NCBI GenBank assembly: GCA_021802125.1
Contig: JAKAAX010000008.1
Span: forward strand, 1 to 64,000
DNA from: Thermoplasmata archaeon
GTDB taxonomy: Archaea > Thermoplasmatota > Thermoplasmata > Lutacidiplasmatales > UBA184
Length of the DNA stretch: 64,000 nucleotides
Direction: 5' to 3'
The position numbers were made by a program, and so were the translations under genes. Positions within the stretch are counted from its first letter, which is position 1. Each line of letters starts with the position of its first letter. The notes under the pieces are model-generated. The model was given only the letters and a program-made list of their open reading frames with translations. It was not told the origin of the DNA and searched no databases. Below, piece after piece: positions 8,828 through 17,330 of the stretch.

Positions 8828-9862
8828 CTACGGCACGCTCAGCGTGACCTTCCCGAAGGGAGAACCACGCGCGAGGTGCTCGAGCGCCTCCCGCCCGCGC
8901 TCGAGCGGGAAGGTCGAGTCCACCACCGGTTTCAGCTTGCCCTCGGCCAGGAGGGCCAGGACCTCGAGGAACTCCTTCCGCGTGGCCATGGTGCTGCCCC
9001 GGAGCGAGGACTGCCGCCAGAACAGCGGACGAACGTCGAGCGTGATCATCGGGCCGGAGGTCCCGCCGCAGAAGACCAGTCTCCCGCCTCGGGCGAGCGC
9101 TTTCACGGAGGTGGGCACCGTCGAGGTCCCGTTGCAGTCGAAGATGACGTCCATTCCCTTCTTGCCCGAGAGCGCCCAGAGCCCGCGGTCGAGCGGCTTC
9201 TCCGGCCCGTAGACCAGCGTCTGGTCGGCGCCCAGGGCCGAGGCCTTCTCGGCGTGCTCCTTCGAGCGGGTGGCGACCGTCACCTGGGCGCCTCGCCACT
9301 TCGCGACCTGGAGCGCCGCGGTGTTGAGCCCGCCTCCGCCCCCGATGATGGCGACGCGGTCCCCGGCCTTGAGCTCCCCGACGGTGGTCAGCGCGCGGTA
9401 GGCGGTCATGAAGACCAGCGCGACGCAGCCCGCGGAGAGGAAATCGAGGTTCGCCGGCAGGGGCTGCACGTTCACCCGGGGGACCACCACGAACTCGGCC
9501 GCCGTCCCGTTCACGTGTTCGCCCAGGATCTGGTAGTCCCGGCAGTACGGCTCCTGCCCGGCGAGACAGGCCTCGCACTTCCCGCACGAGAGGGAGGGGT
9601 CGACGATCACCTTCGCGCCCCGCGAGAGCCCTTCGGCCCCCTCGCCCAGGGCCTCCACGGTCCCGGCCCCATCCCCGCCGAGGATGTGGGGCAGGGGGAT
9701 GGTCACTCCGGCCATGCCCTCCAGCGTGAAGAGGTCCAGGCGGTTGAACGCGGACGACCGCATCCGGACCTTGACCTGGCCGGGCCCCACCGAGGGCTCC
9801 GGGAGGTCCATCACTTCGATCTTCTCCAGTCCCCCGTGGGACCGGAACCCGAGCGCCCGCAT
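8828..9862 (-). CDS. MDR-superfamily zinc-type alcohol dehydrogenase / quinone oxidoreductase-like protein
   Basis: The 344-residue protein has the GroES-like N-terminal domain and Rossmann domain of medium-chain dehydrogenases. The structural-zinc cluster CGKCEACLAGQEPYC is complete. The usual catalytic-zinc ligands are changed: the first Cys is replaced in FNRLDL and the GHE motif reads GGDGAG, as in quinone-oxidoreductase relatives. The NAD(P) loop reads VAIIGGGGGLNTAALQVAKWRGA. It probably reduces or oxidises a carbonyl, enone or quinone substrate rather than acting as a classical zinc alcohol dehydrogenase. It starts two bases after the cysS stop, so it belongs to the cysteine operon, although no sulfur-specific feature is visible. 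Confidence 0.88.
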   Translation of the reverse strand: MRALGFRSHGGLEKIEVMDLPEPSVGPGQVKVRMRSSAFNRLDLFTLEGMAGVTIPLPHILGGDGAGTVEALGEGAEGLSRGAKVIVDPSLSCGKCEACLAGQEPYCRDYQILGEHVNGTAAEFVVVPRVNVQPLPANLDFLSAGCVALVFMTAYRALTTVGELKAGDRVAIIGGGGGLNTAALQVAKWRGAQVTVATRSKEHAEKASALGADQTLVYGPEKPLDRGLWALSGKKGMDVIFDCNGTSTVPTSVKALARGGRLVFCGGTSGPMITLDVRPLFWRQSSLRGSTMATRKEFLEVLALLAEGKLKPVVDSTFPLERGREALEHLARGSPFGKVTLSVP

Positions 9863-9864
9863 CC

Positions 9865-11406
9865 TCAGGCCACCTTCCGCTTCCAGACGGGGCCCTTCGG
9901 AGTGTCCTCGACAGCGATCCCGGCCGCGTCAAGGTCGTTCCGCAGTTGGTCCGCTTCGGCGAAGTCCCCGCGCTTCCTGGCGCGCTGCCGCGCGGAGAGG
10001 ACCAGTTCGACCAGGGAGCTCAGGTCCGAGCCCGCGGCGGCGGGGGCCTCCGACGGCTGGTCCAGCGTGAAGTAGCCGAGCACCGCGTCCGCGAGCTCGT
10101 AGGGCTCCAGCAGGACGTCCAGAGCCTCTCCGCTCCAGGCCTCGCCCTTCGCGAGGAGCGCGTTCACGTCCTTCCCCCACTGGAAGAGCTCCCGCGTCGC
10201 TTCGCGCAGCTGGAAGTCCTCGGCGAGGGCGGCGATCATCTTGTCCTGGATGGTCCGGGCCCGCTCGACCATCGATGGCTCCAGCGAGCGTCCCTCCCGC
10301 CCCCCCGCGTCCGAGCGGGCGAGGTCGCGCCAGAGGACGTTCAATCGCCGGTAGGGAGTGACGAGGGTGTCGAAGGACCGCTCGGCTTCCTCCAGCGACG
10401 CCTCCCCGACGTAGTCCAGAGGGCTCCGGTAGAGGCCGCTCAGCAGGAAGTACCGGAGGACGGCGGGAGAGTGGCGTCGGAGGGTCTCGTCCAGGGGCTC
10501 GACGTTCCCCAGGGACTTCGACATCTTCTCGCCCCGCATGTTGAGCAGGCCCCCGTGCATCCAGATCGCGGCGAGGGGTCCCTCGCCCGTCGCCGACTCG
10601 GCCTGGGCGATCTCCGCCTCGTGGTGGGGGAACTTGAGCTCGGCCCCTCCGCCGTGGATGTCGTAGCGGGGCCCCAGGACGCTCACGGTGATCGCGGTGT
10701 CCTCGATGTGCCAGCCGGGCCGCCCCCGACCCCACGGGCTCTCCCACCAGGGTTCGCCCGGCTTCTGGGCCTTCCAGAGGGTGAAGTCCTCCGGGGAGCG
10801 CTTGCGCGGGTCCACCTCGACCCTGGCCCCGGGCTGGACCGCCTCCACCTTCTGCTTGGAGAGTGCGCCGAACTTCGGGAACCGGGACACCTCGTAGAAG
10901 ACGTCCCCGCCTTCCACCGCGTAGCCGAACCCCTTGTTCACGAGCGTCCCGATCTGGGACACGATCTCCGGCAGGTAGTCCGTCGTCCGCGCGTACAGGT
11001 TGACCGAGCGGACCCCGAGGGCCTCCATGTTGAGGAGGTAGAGCTGGAAGTTCCGTTCGGAGACGTCGAAGGTCTCGACCTTCTGGGTCTGGGCCTCCCG
11101 GATGATCTTGTCGTCGATGTCGGTCGAGTTCTGGACGTAGAAGACCCGGTAGCCCAGGTGCCGCAGGAGCCGCGCGACGACGTCGAAGAACACGAAGGTG
11201 CGGGCGTGGCCGATGTGGGAGGGCTTGTAGGGGGTGAGGCCGCAGACGAACATCCCCACGCGCGGGGGCACGAGGGGCTTGAGGGGGACGACCTGCTCCC
11301 GCATCGTGTCGTAGATCCGCACTTCCCGGAGCGACCGCTCGGCCCGGGAGCCTCCCGCCGGTCCCGCGCCCGCCGCCGCGCCGTTCGAGGGCACGCCTTC
11401 GACCAC
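9865..11406 (-). CDS. cysS: Cysteinyl-tRNA synthetase
   Basis: This class I aminoacyl-tRNA synthetase ligates cysteine to tRNA-Cys. The HIGH motif is present in [10 protein letters not shown], the KMSKS motif is KMSKSLGN, and the zinc-site region ([32 protein letters not shown]) is conserved. The 513-residue length is slightly long because the chosen GTG start adds about 28 Ala/Gly-rich residues before the conserved REVRIYDT block; a downstream GTG at the VRIYDT position is an alternative. It lies 25 bases after a cystathionine lyase/synthase gene and two bases before the MDR gene. This indicates that the organism charges tRNA-Cys directly rather than through the SepRS/SepCysS route. Confidence 0.95.
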   Translation of the reverse strand: MVEGVPSNGAAAGAGPAGGSRAERSLREVRIYDTMREQVVPLKPLVPPRVGMFVCGLTPYKPSHIGHARTFVFFDVVARLLRHLGYRVFYVQNSTDIDDKIIREAQTQKVETFDVSERNFQLYLLNMEALGVRSVNLYARTTDYLPEIVSQIGTLVNKGFGYAVEGGDVFYEVSRFPKFGALSKQKVEAVQPGARVEVDPRKRSPEDFTLWKAQKPGEPWWESPWGRGRPGWHIEDTAITVSVLGPRYDIHGGGAELKFPHHEAEIAQAESATGEGPLAAIWMHGGLLNMRGEKMSKSLGNVEPLDETLRRHSPAVLRYFLLSGLYRSPLDYVGEASLEEAERSFDTLVTPYRRLNVLWRDLARSDAGGREGRSLEPSMVERARTIQDKMIAALAEDFQLREATRELFQWGKDVNALLAKGEAWSGEALDVLLEPYELADAVLGYFTLDQPSEAPAAAGSDLSSLVELVLSARQRARKRGDFAEADQLRNDLDAAGIAVEDTPKGPVWKRKVA

Positions 11407-11431
11407 TGGCTCCGACCCTCCCCGAGGACGG

Positions 11432-12574
11432 CTAGCCCAGCGCCTGGAGGACGTCCTCGACCAGGTCCTCGTGGTCCTCGATCCCGACGGAGAAGCGGAT
11501 GAGCCCGTCCGAGATGCCGCGCTTCTCTCGTTCCTCGCGGGGAATCGACATGTGGGTCATGAGCGCGGGGGCCTCGACCAGGGACTCCACGCCCCCCAGG
11601 CTCTCGGCCAGGAAGAAGTAGTGGAGGCGCGAGAGGAACCGCCGGGACTCCTCCAGCCCGCCCTTGAGCTCGGCGGTGACCATCCCCCCGAACCCGTCCA
11701 TCTGCTGACGGGCGAGCGCGTGCTGAGGATGGGAAGGGAGCCCGGGATAGAGGACGCGCTTGACCTTCTTGTGCTTCTGGAGCGCGGAAGCCACTTCGTG
11801 GGCGTTCTTCTCGTGCGCCCTCATCCGCAGCCCGAGGGTCCGGATCCCGCGCAGGACGAGGTAGCAGTCGAGGGGACCCGGGATCGCTCCGGCCGCGTTC
11901 TGCAGCCACTTGAGCTTCTCGTAGTTGGCCTTCTCCTTGAACACCAGCGCCCCGCCGACGACGTCGGAGTGACCCCCGAGGTACTTCGTGGTCGAGTGGA
12001 GGACCACGTCCGCCCCGAGCTCGAACGGGCGCTGGAAGTAGGGGGTCGCGAAGGTGTTGTCGACCACCGTCATGGCCCCCGCCTCGTGCGCGGCCTCGGC
12101 GACGGGGTCGATGTCGACCAGCCGGAGCAGGGGGTTCGTCGGTGACTCTAGGTACACCATGGTGAACCCGCCCTTGCGGATACGCGCGACGACCTGGGCC
12201 GGGTCGGTCATGTCCAGGTACTCGGTCTCGAGCCCCCAGGCCTTCCGGGAATGCTCGAAGAGGCGGTAGGTCCCTCCGTAGAGGTCGTCGCAGGCCAGGA
12301 CCTTCGCCCCCTTGGGCAGCGACCAGAGGAGCGTCGTGAGCGCGCCCAGTCCGGAGGAGAAGGCGAGGGCACCTTCCCCGCCCTCGAGGGCGGCGAGGGC
12401 CTTCTCGAGGACCTCCCGCGTCGGATGCTTCGTCCGGGCGTAATCGTAACCGTCCTTCGGCTCCCCGGGGGCCCTCTGGGCGTACGTGCTGGTGAGGTAC
12501 ACCGGAACGTTGACGGCCCCGGTCTGCGGGTCGGGCTCCTGGCCTCCGTGGATCGCGAGCGTGTCAAAGCGCAT
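11432..12574 (-). CDS. Cystathionine gamma-lyase / gamma-synthase (Cys/Met metabolism PLP enzyme)
   Basis: The 380-residue enzyme belongs to the Cys/Met metabolism PLP family. The PLP-binding lysine is K197 in HSTTKYLGGHSD, and the substrate-binding segments YDYARTKHPTREVLEKALA and SLGGVESLVEAPALMTH are intact. Family members either split cystathionine to cysteine or make it from an activated homoserine. Directly downstream of cystathionine beta-synthase (11-base overlap) and upstream of CysRS, the gamma-lyase role is the best fit: homocysteine plus serine to cystathionine, then to cysteine. Sequence alone does not separate the two activities. Confidence 0.92.
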   Translation of the reverse strand: MRFDTLAIHGGQEPDPQTGAVNVPVYLTSTYAQRAPGEPKDGYDYARTKHPTREVLEKALAALEGGEGALAFSSGLGALTTLLWSLPKGAKVLACDDLYGGTYRLFEHSRKAWGLETEYLDMTDPAQVVARIRKGGFTMVYLESPTNPLLRLVDIDPVAEAAHEAGAMTVVDNTFATPYFQRPFELGADVVLHSTTKYLGGHSDVVGGALVFKEKANYEKLKWLQNAAGAIPGPLDCYLVLRGIRTLGLRMRAHEKNAHEVASALQKHKKVKRVLYPGLPSHPQHALARQQMDGFGGMVTAELKGGLEESRRFLSRLHYFFLAESLGGVESLVEAPALMTHMSIPREEREKRGISDGLIRFSVGIEDHEDLVEDVLQALG

Positions 12575-13964
12575 GTCGGTCTCCTCTCTCCGAAAGGAAG
12601 CTCAGCAGGTCGTGCCGCGTGAGAAGGCCCTGGAACCCCGGGGTCCCTTCGGCCTTGACAAGCACGGCGCGGACCTCTTTCAGCCGTTTGACCATCTCGC
12701 CGAGAGGCTCCTCCCGGCCCACGACGGGCCAGGGGGCGCCCATGACCGCGGTGACCGTCCGGTCGAGAAGGCTCTGGTCGGCGAGCACGGCCCGGAGGAC
12801 CTCGTCCTCGACGGTGCTCCCGACGTTCTCCTTCCCGGCGACGACCGGCACCTGCGAGACGTCGTGCTTGTGAAAGACCTGGAGGAGGCTTCGGACCGTC
12901 GTGGTGGGGTCGACCGCGACGAGCGCCGGCTGGAACCCCTTCGCGTCCAGGAGGGCCCCTGCGGTCGCGGCCTCGTCCAGGAAGCGGTTCTCCCGCATCC
13001 ACTCGTCGGAGAAGAACTTCGAGAGGTACCGGTCCCCGGAGTCGGGGAAGATGACCACGATGTTGGCCCCCGGCTTCGGAGGCGAGGCCGCGGCCCACCG
13101 CAGCACTCCGGCCACCGCCGAGCCGCTCGAGCCCCCGGCGAAGATCCCCTCCTCGCGGGCCAGCCGACGGGCCATGAGGAAGGACTCCTTGTCACCCACC
13201 GTCACGAACTCGTCGATGACCGAGAAGTCCACCGTCTTGGGGATCATGTCTTCGCCGATCCCCTCCACCATGTAGGGCGAGGCCCGCACGAGCTCTTTCG
13301 TCCGGGCGTAGTGGGCGAGGATGGAGCCCTGCGGGTCCACGGCGACGATGCGCGTCGAGGGCTTCTTCTCCTTGAAGAAGCGGCCGATGCCGCTCACCGT
13401 CCCTCCGGTCCCGACGGTCGCGAACACCGCGTCCACGTTCCCGTCCAGCGCCTCGAGGATCTCGGGGCCCGTGGTCCGGTAGTGCGCCTCGGGGTTGTTG
13501 GGGTTCTCGTACTGGTTGGGGTAGTACGAGTTCGGGATCTCCTTGGAGAGACGGCTCGCGACAGAGTAGTGGCTCATCGGGTGCTCGGCGGGGACCTGGC
13601 TGGGAGTGAGCACCACCCGGGCCCCGTAGGCCCGCAGGAGCCGGATCTTCTCCGCGCTCATCTTGTCCGGTACGACGAAGACCGCCTTGTACCCCTTCAC
13701 CGCGGCGCAGAGCGCGAGCCCGACGCCGGTGTTCCCGCTCGTGGCCTCGATGATCGTCCCACCAGGCTTCAGGAGACCGCTCCGCTCGGCGGCGTCGACC
13801 ATGGAAGGCCCGATCCGGTCCTTCACCGATCCGCCGGGGTTGAGGTACTCGAGCTTCGCGTAGATCGTGAACGGCAGCCCCTTCCCCACCCGGGAGAGGG
13901 AGACGAGGGGAGTGTGGCCCATGAGGGCCAGGACGTTGGGCGCGACGTTCATGCGGTCCCCCAT
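12564..13964 (-). CDS. Cystathionine beta-synthase with C-terminal CBS-domain pair
   Basis: The 466-residue protein has a PLP-dependent beta-synthase fold (about 8-325) followed by two CBS domains (about 345-460). The PLP lysine is K48 in NPGGSVKDRIG, the phosphate-cradle loop is GTGGTVSGIG, and the substrate loop is EATSGNTGVG. It would condense serine with homocysteine to give cystathionine, with the CBS pair a likely site for adenosyl-ligand regulation. O-acetylserine sulfhydrylases share the catalytic fold, but the CBS-domain tail and the neighbouring lyase favour transsulfuration. It is the first gene of a four-gene minus-strand operon. Confidence 0.93.
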   Translation of the reverse strand: MGDRMNVAPNVLALMGHTPLVSLSRVGKGLPFTIYAKLEYLNPGGSVKDRIGPSMVDAAERSGLLKPGGTIIEATSGNTGVGLALCAAVKGYKAVFVVPDKMSAEKIRLLRAYGARVVLTPSQVPAEHPMSHYSVASRLSKEIPNSYYPNQYENPNNPEAHYRTTGPEILEALDGNVDAVFATVGTGGTVSGIGRFFKEKKPSTRIVAVDPQGSILAHYARTKELVRASPYMVEGIGEDMIPKTVDFSVIDEFVTVGDKESFLMARRLAREEGIFAGGSSGSAVAGVLRWAAASPPKPGANIVVIFPDSGDRYLSKFFSDEWMRENRFLDEAATAGALLDAKGFQPALVAVDPTTTVRSLLQVFHKHDVSQVPVVAGKENVGSTVEDEVLRAVLADQSLLDRTVTAVMGAPWPVVGREEPLGEMVKRLKEVRAVLVKAEGTPGFQGLLTRHDLLSFLSERGDRHAL

Positions 13965-14039
13965 GGCTGACCGCCCCAGGAGAAGACCCCCTTGAACGTT
14001 TCCCGGACCCCTCCGGGGCCTGCCAAACCGGCCTCCGGG

Positions 14040-14047
14040 GATTTATC
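14040..14047 (+). promoter_or_regulatory. TATA box before the 14071 gene
   Basis: The sequence GATTTATC is centred about 28 bases before the ATG at 14071. This spacing would place the transcript start at or just before the start codon, giving a leaderless mRNA. Confidence 0.45.
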
Positions 14048-14070
14048 CCCCCTTCCTCTCCGCGACCTCC

Positions 14071-14967
14071 ATGGGACCCGGAACTCCTGGACCGCCGAGC
14101 GGGGGAACGGCCCGGGTCCGCGCTGGCCTTCGACCCAGGAGGCCCACGACCCGGGGGGGATGGGCCGCCTTGGGGGTCCTCCTGTTCCTGCTCCTTTCGG
14201 GGATCGCGGCGGGCAGCGGAACGGGGGGATCTCCGCTCGCCGTCCCCCCGGCGCTGCCGGTGAACTTCGGAGGGGCCTTCCTCGCCTTTGACGCCCCCGC
14301 CCTCGGTCCGGGCTCCTCCGGGACGCTCACCGTCTCGGTCACCGACCCCTCCACCGTGGCGGGCTGGAACCTTTCGATCTCCGGAGGGGAGCTGGAGCTT
14401 CAGATCTACCGCTACGCGTACCAGGGGACGGCCCAGAACCTCTCCTCCGGCGATGCGTGGGCGGCCACCTTCGGGGGGTCCGGGTCCTTCGAGAACCTGA
14501 CGCTCCCCCCGCTGGGCGTCGGGGCTTCCACGAGCTTCTCGGTCCCGGTGAGCGTTCCGTCTTCCGCGTCGTCGGGGACCTATTTCGTCCGCGACTCGGT
14601 GAGCCTCTCCGCCGGCGGACAGGCGTTCGTGCTGCGCTCCCGGGGGTACTTCTCGGACGCCCTGTGGAACTCGGCCACGCTGCAGAACTGCGGCCCCAAC
14701 GACAACTGCACCCCGACGCTCAACCTGACGATGCTCGGGGTCTCGGGCGTCAGCCCCGAGACCGGCATCTCGGTCGTGAACACGTGGGTCCCGTGGGTCC
14801 TGGGAGGGGTCCTCGCCGCCTCGATCGCGCTGGCGGCGGCCGCCGGCTACGTCGCGTTCCGACCCCGGCGAGCGACGGGGGCCTCGAGGTCGGGCACGAG
14901 CTCCTCCCGTCGTCGCAGCCAGGCCGACAAGGCCTTGGGGAAGAGACGGAGCAAGGACGGGGATTGA
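14071..14967 (+). CDS. Exported membrane-anchored protein, function unknown
   Basis: The 298-residue protein has a basic N-terminus, a signal/anchor helix (about residues 31-48), an extracellular beta-rich domain with several N-glycosylation sites and two close cysteines (CGPNDNC), then a transmembrane helix near 238-262 and an Arg/Lys/Ser-rich cytoplasmic tail. I recognise no domain; the layout (signal, ectodomain, single C-terminal helix) suggests a surface protein. The ATG at 14071 follows a TATA box by about 28 bases. The last 121 bases run antisense to the 3' end of the geranylgeranyl reductase gene, and codon choice in this tail looks constrained by Arg codons. Homology would be needed to confirm that the full tail is translated. 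Confidence 0.75.
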   Translation: MGPGTPGPPSGGTARVRAGLRPRRPTTRGGWAALGVLLFLLLSGIAAGSGTGGSPLAVPPALPVNFGGAFLAFDAPALGPGSSGTLTVSVTDPSTVAGWNLSISGGELELQIYRYAYQGTAQNLSSGDAWAATFGGSGSFENLTLPPLGVGASTSFSVPVSVPSSASSGTYFVRDSVSLSAGGQAFVLRSRGYFSDALWNSATLQNCGPNDNCTPTLNLTMLGVSGVSPETGISVVNTWVPWVLGGVLAASIALAAAAGYVAFRPRRATGASRSGTSSSRRRSQADKALGKRRSKDGD

Positions 14968-16124
14968 GCGAGCAGCTTCCGGGCCGCGATGGTCGGGAAG
15001 TCGATGTCGCCGAAGGCCACGAGGCTCCCCAGCATCTCCCTCTCGCTGAGGACCTCGAGCAGACGCTCCATCTCCGGGTCCGAGAGGCGTAGGAAGATCC
15101 GCCGCAGGTAGAGGGCACGGTCGAGCTCCTCCCCGAGCTCCCCTTTCCAGGCCCGGTCGTACTCCTGCAGCGAGGCGGCCCCGAGGTCGCCCTTCTCCAG
15201 GGCCCCGTGGGCGACCTCGGCGGCGATCTCCGCGCACCGCATGCCGGTGAAGATCCCACCACCGGAGAGGGGCTTCACCTGCGCGGCGGCGTCGCCCACG
15301 AGCATCACCCGGTCCCCGGAGGTACGAGGGACCAACCCGATGGGGATGCCGGCCACGACCATCTCCACCGGAGGCGGGACCGGCCGGTGGTACTGGCGCT
15401 CGATCTGGCGGCAGAGGGCTCCGTAGTACTCGAGGGCGGTCTTCCCCGTGCCGGGACGGACCCCGACCCCCACCCGGGCGCGACCCGAGCCGTCCGGGAC
15501 CCACCACCCGAAGAGCCCCGGGGAGAGCGTGTTGCCGAGGTAGATCTCCACCTGCTCGGGGTCGCCCCCGGGGAAGGGCATCTCAGCCTCGAAGGCGGGG
15601 AGGATCTCGATCGGTCGGCGAAGGCGGAAGGCGCGGGCGACCTGGCTCGCGACCCCGTCCGCGCCCACCACCAGCTTCGCCCGGACCTGCACGTCCTCGC
15701 CGAGAGCGGTGTGGAGGTGGGCCACGACGCGCTCCTCCGACCCCTCCCCTCCGACCTCGGCCCCCACGAACTTGGTCCCGGTCTCGATCGTGGCCCCCGC
15801 GCGGGCCGCGCGCTCGGCGAGGAGGAAGTCCAGCTTCGAGCGCGAGAGCACGTAGGCGCGCGTGCCGGGCGCCTTGAAGGAAAGGGGACGGAGCGAGGGG
15901 CTCCACACCGTGGCGCCTCGGACCTCGTGCAGGACCATCTTCTGGGTCCCCGCCATGTCCAGGACCCGCTGGGAGACGAGCCCGGCGCACTGGACCGGGT
16001 GACCGATCTGCCCGTGCTCCTCGGCCAGGAGGACGGAGTGGCCCCGGCGCGCCAGATGGTAGGCGACGTTGCTCCCGGCCGGCCCGCCGCCGACGACCAG
16101 GACGTCGGTCTCGATGGCGGACAC
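14847..16124 (-). CDS. Geranylgeranyl reductase family flavoprotein
   Basis: This 425-residue FAD protein has the dinucleotide-binding motif VVGGGPAGSNVAYHLARRG at the N-terminus, the mid-protein FAD block VVGADGVASQVAR, and the C-terminal block VMLVGDAAAQVKPLSGGGIFTGMR. These are typical of archaeal geranylgeranyl reductases, which saturate the isoprenoid chains of membrane lipids. The start at 16124 lies 28 bases downstream of a TATA-like box. Its 3' end overlaps a convergent gene by 121 bases. Related flavoproteins act on other polyprenyl compounds, so the exact substrate is inferred. Confidence 0.9.
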   Translation of the reverse strand: MSAIETDVLVVGGGPAGSNVAYHLARRGHSVLLAEEHGQIGHPVQCAGLVSQRVLDMAGTQKMVLHEVRGATVWSPSLRPLSFKAPGTRAYVLSRSKLDFLLAERAARAGATIETGTKFVGAEVGGEGSEERVVAHLHTALGEDVQVRAKLVVGADGVASQVARAFRLRRPIEILPAFEAEMPFPGGDPEQVEIYLGNTLSPGLFGWWVPDGSGRARVGVGVRPGTGKTALEYYGALCRQIERQYHRPVPPPVEMVVAGIPIGLVPRTSGDRVMLVGDAAAQVKPLSGGGIFTGMRCAEIAAEVAHGALEKGDLGAASLQEYDRAWKGELGEELDRALYLRRIFLRLSDPEMERLLEVLSEREMLGSLVAFGDIDFPTIAARKLLAQSPSLLRLFPKALSAWLRRREELVPDLEAPVARRGRNAT

Positions 16125-16147
16125 GGTCCGGCGGGACGGGTCCGTCG

Positions 16148-16156
16148 CTATTTGAG
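16148..16156 (-). promoter_or_regulatory. TATA-like box of the geranylgeranyl reductase gene
   Basis: The minus strand reads CTCAAATAG, centred 28 bases before the start codon, consistent with a leaderless transcript. The same nonamer lies between nreA and tRNA-Pro at 60664-60672. Confidence 0.45.
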
Positions 16157-16246
16157 GGGTCGACGGTCGCGCGCCTCGGAGGGCGGGGCCCCCGGAGGGC
16201 CAGGGTAGGGCGACCGTATCCTTGGGAGAACTTGAACCTCGGTCAA

Positions 16247-16255
16247 GACTTATCC
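16247..16255 (+). promoter_or_regulatory. TATA-like box before the 16278 gene
   Basis: The sequence GACTTATCC is centred 27 bases before the GTG start at 16278. The spacing fits a leaderless transcript. Confidence 0.4.
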
Positions 16256-16277
16256 GAGGTGACCCGTAGAGCGCTAC

Positions 16278-17330
16278 GTGGCCAAGCGACGCCCGGTGCG
16301 ACCTTCGAACGCATCCGAGGTTGAGGAAGAGGAGGTCCAGGAGACCCCCGAGGAACGCCGGGTGCGCCGCCAGCGGGAGCGTCGCGCACGGGAGAAGCGC
16401 GGGCCCAAGTCGGTGGGGATGTTCTCCGCTTGGCCCCGCTGGAAGACCGCCGCCGTCCTCGGAGGCTCCGCGGTCGCCGTGGCCGCGGCCATCGGCGTCG
16501 TGCTCCTCCTGGTCTCCCCCCCGTGCCTGGCCATCTCCGCGCCTCCGGCATCCTCGGGGGTCCCGGACGAGAGCGCCCCCTCCTGGTGCGTCAACAGCAC
16601 GGTGTCGATGGACCAGCGGTTAGCGGTCAGCCTGACGATCACCGTGGGCGGGGCCGGCGTGGCCATCCCCGGCGGTATCGGGGAGATCAATCAACACAAA
16701 TGGGGATGGACCTGCAACATGCCGGTCTTCACCGACAACGCGACCGGCCCCGGGGGCAGCGGGTCCGGAGGGGTCATCCAGATCGTCTCCCCCTGGGACT
16801 TCACCTACACCCTCGGGGACTTCTTCAACATGTGGAAGGAGTCCTACAGCACCGTCTCGATCAACGGGGTCGCCGAGCCCGTCTCCTACACCGGTACCCA
16901 GCTGTTCAACTATTCCTCCACCTCCAACCAGGTCGTGCGCCTGTGGGTCGACGGGCAGCAGAGCAACGCGGGGCCCGGGCTCGTCCTGAACTACCTCTCC
17001 AGCAACTACGCGACCTCGACGACGGTCCCGCAGTGCTTCCTGCAGAAGTACGGGAGCGGCCACTCGATCACCCTCACCTGGGGATGGAAGGGGGCCGGCC
17101 TCGTCATCGGCGGTCCCACGCTCTTCGTCGCGCCGGAGTCCACGACGGCGCTCTTCCCGACGCCGGTCGGTGCGCTCTCCGGCCCCGTCCACGGCTCGAC
17201 CCTCACCGGGGTCCTCGCGCTCGCTTCCGGTGGCGCCGCGCTCCTCGCGATCGCCGCGCTCCCGCCTTCCGGGAGCGGGGGTCCACCGGACCAAGGTCCG
17301 GGGCGCGGGCCCGGCGCTAACCTTCGCTGA
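16278..17330 (+). CDS. Membrane-anchored exported protein, function unknown
   Basis: The 350-residue protein starts with about 50 highly charged cytoplasmic residues (EEEEVQETPEERRVRRQRER), then a transmembrane helix near 58-80, an extracellular domain rich in Ser/Thr/Gly and sequons with four cysteines, and a hydrophobic C-terminal helix near 305-330. No catalytic motif is visible. Start is GTG at 16278, supported by a TATA-like box 27 bases upstream. Its 3' end overlaps the convergent kae1 gene by 14 bases. It may be a surface protein of the same general kind as the 14071 gene, but the two do not look homologous. Confidence 0.75.
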   Translation: MAKRRPVRPSNASEVEEEEVQETPEERRVRRQRERRAREKRGPKSVGMFSAWPRWKTAAVLGGSAVAVAAAIGVVLLLVSPPCLAISAPPASSGVPDESAPSWCVNSTVSMDQRLAVSLTITVGGAGVAIPGGIGEINQHKWGWTCNMPVFTDNATGPGGSGSGGVIQIVSPWDFTYTLGDFFNMWKESYSTVSINGVAEPVSYTGTQLFNYSSTSNQVVRLWVDGQQSNAGPGLVLNYLSSNYATSTTVPQCFLQKYGSGHSITLTWGWKGAGLVIGGPTLFVAPESTTALFPTPVGALSGPVHGSTLTGVLALASGGAALLAIAALPPSGSGGPPDQGPGRGPGANLR

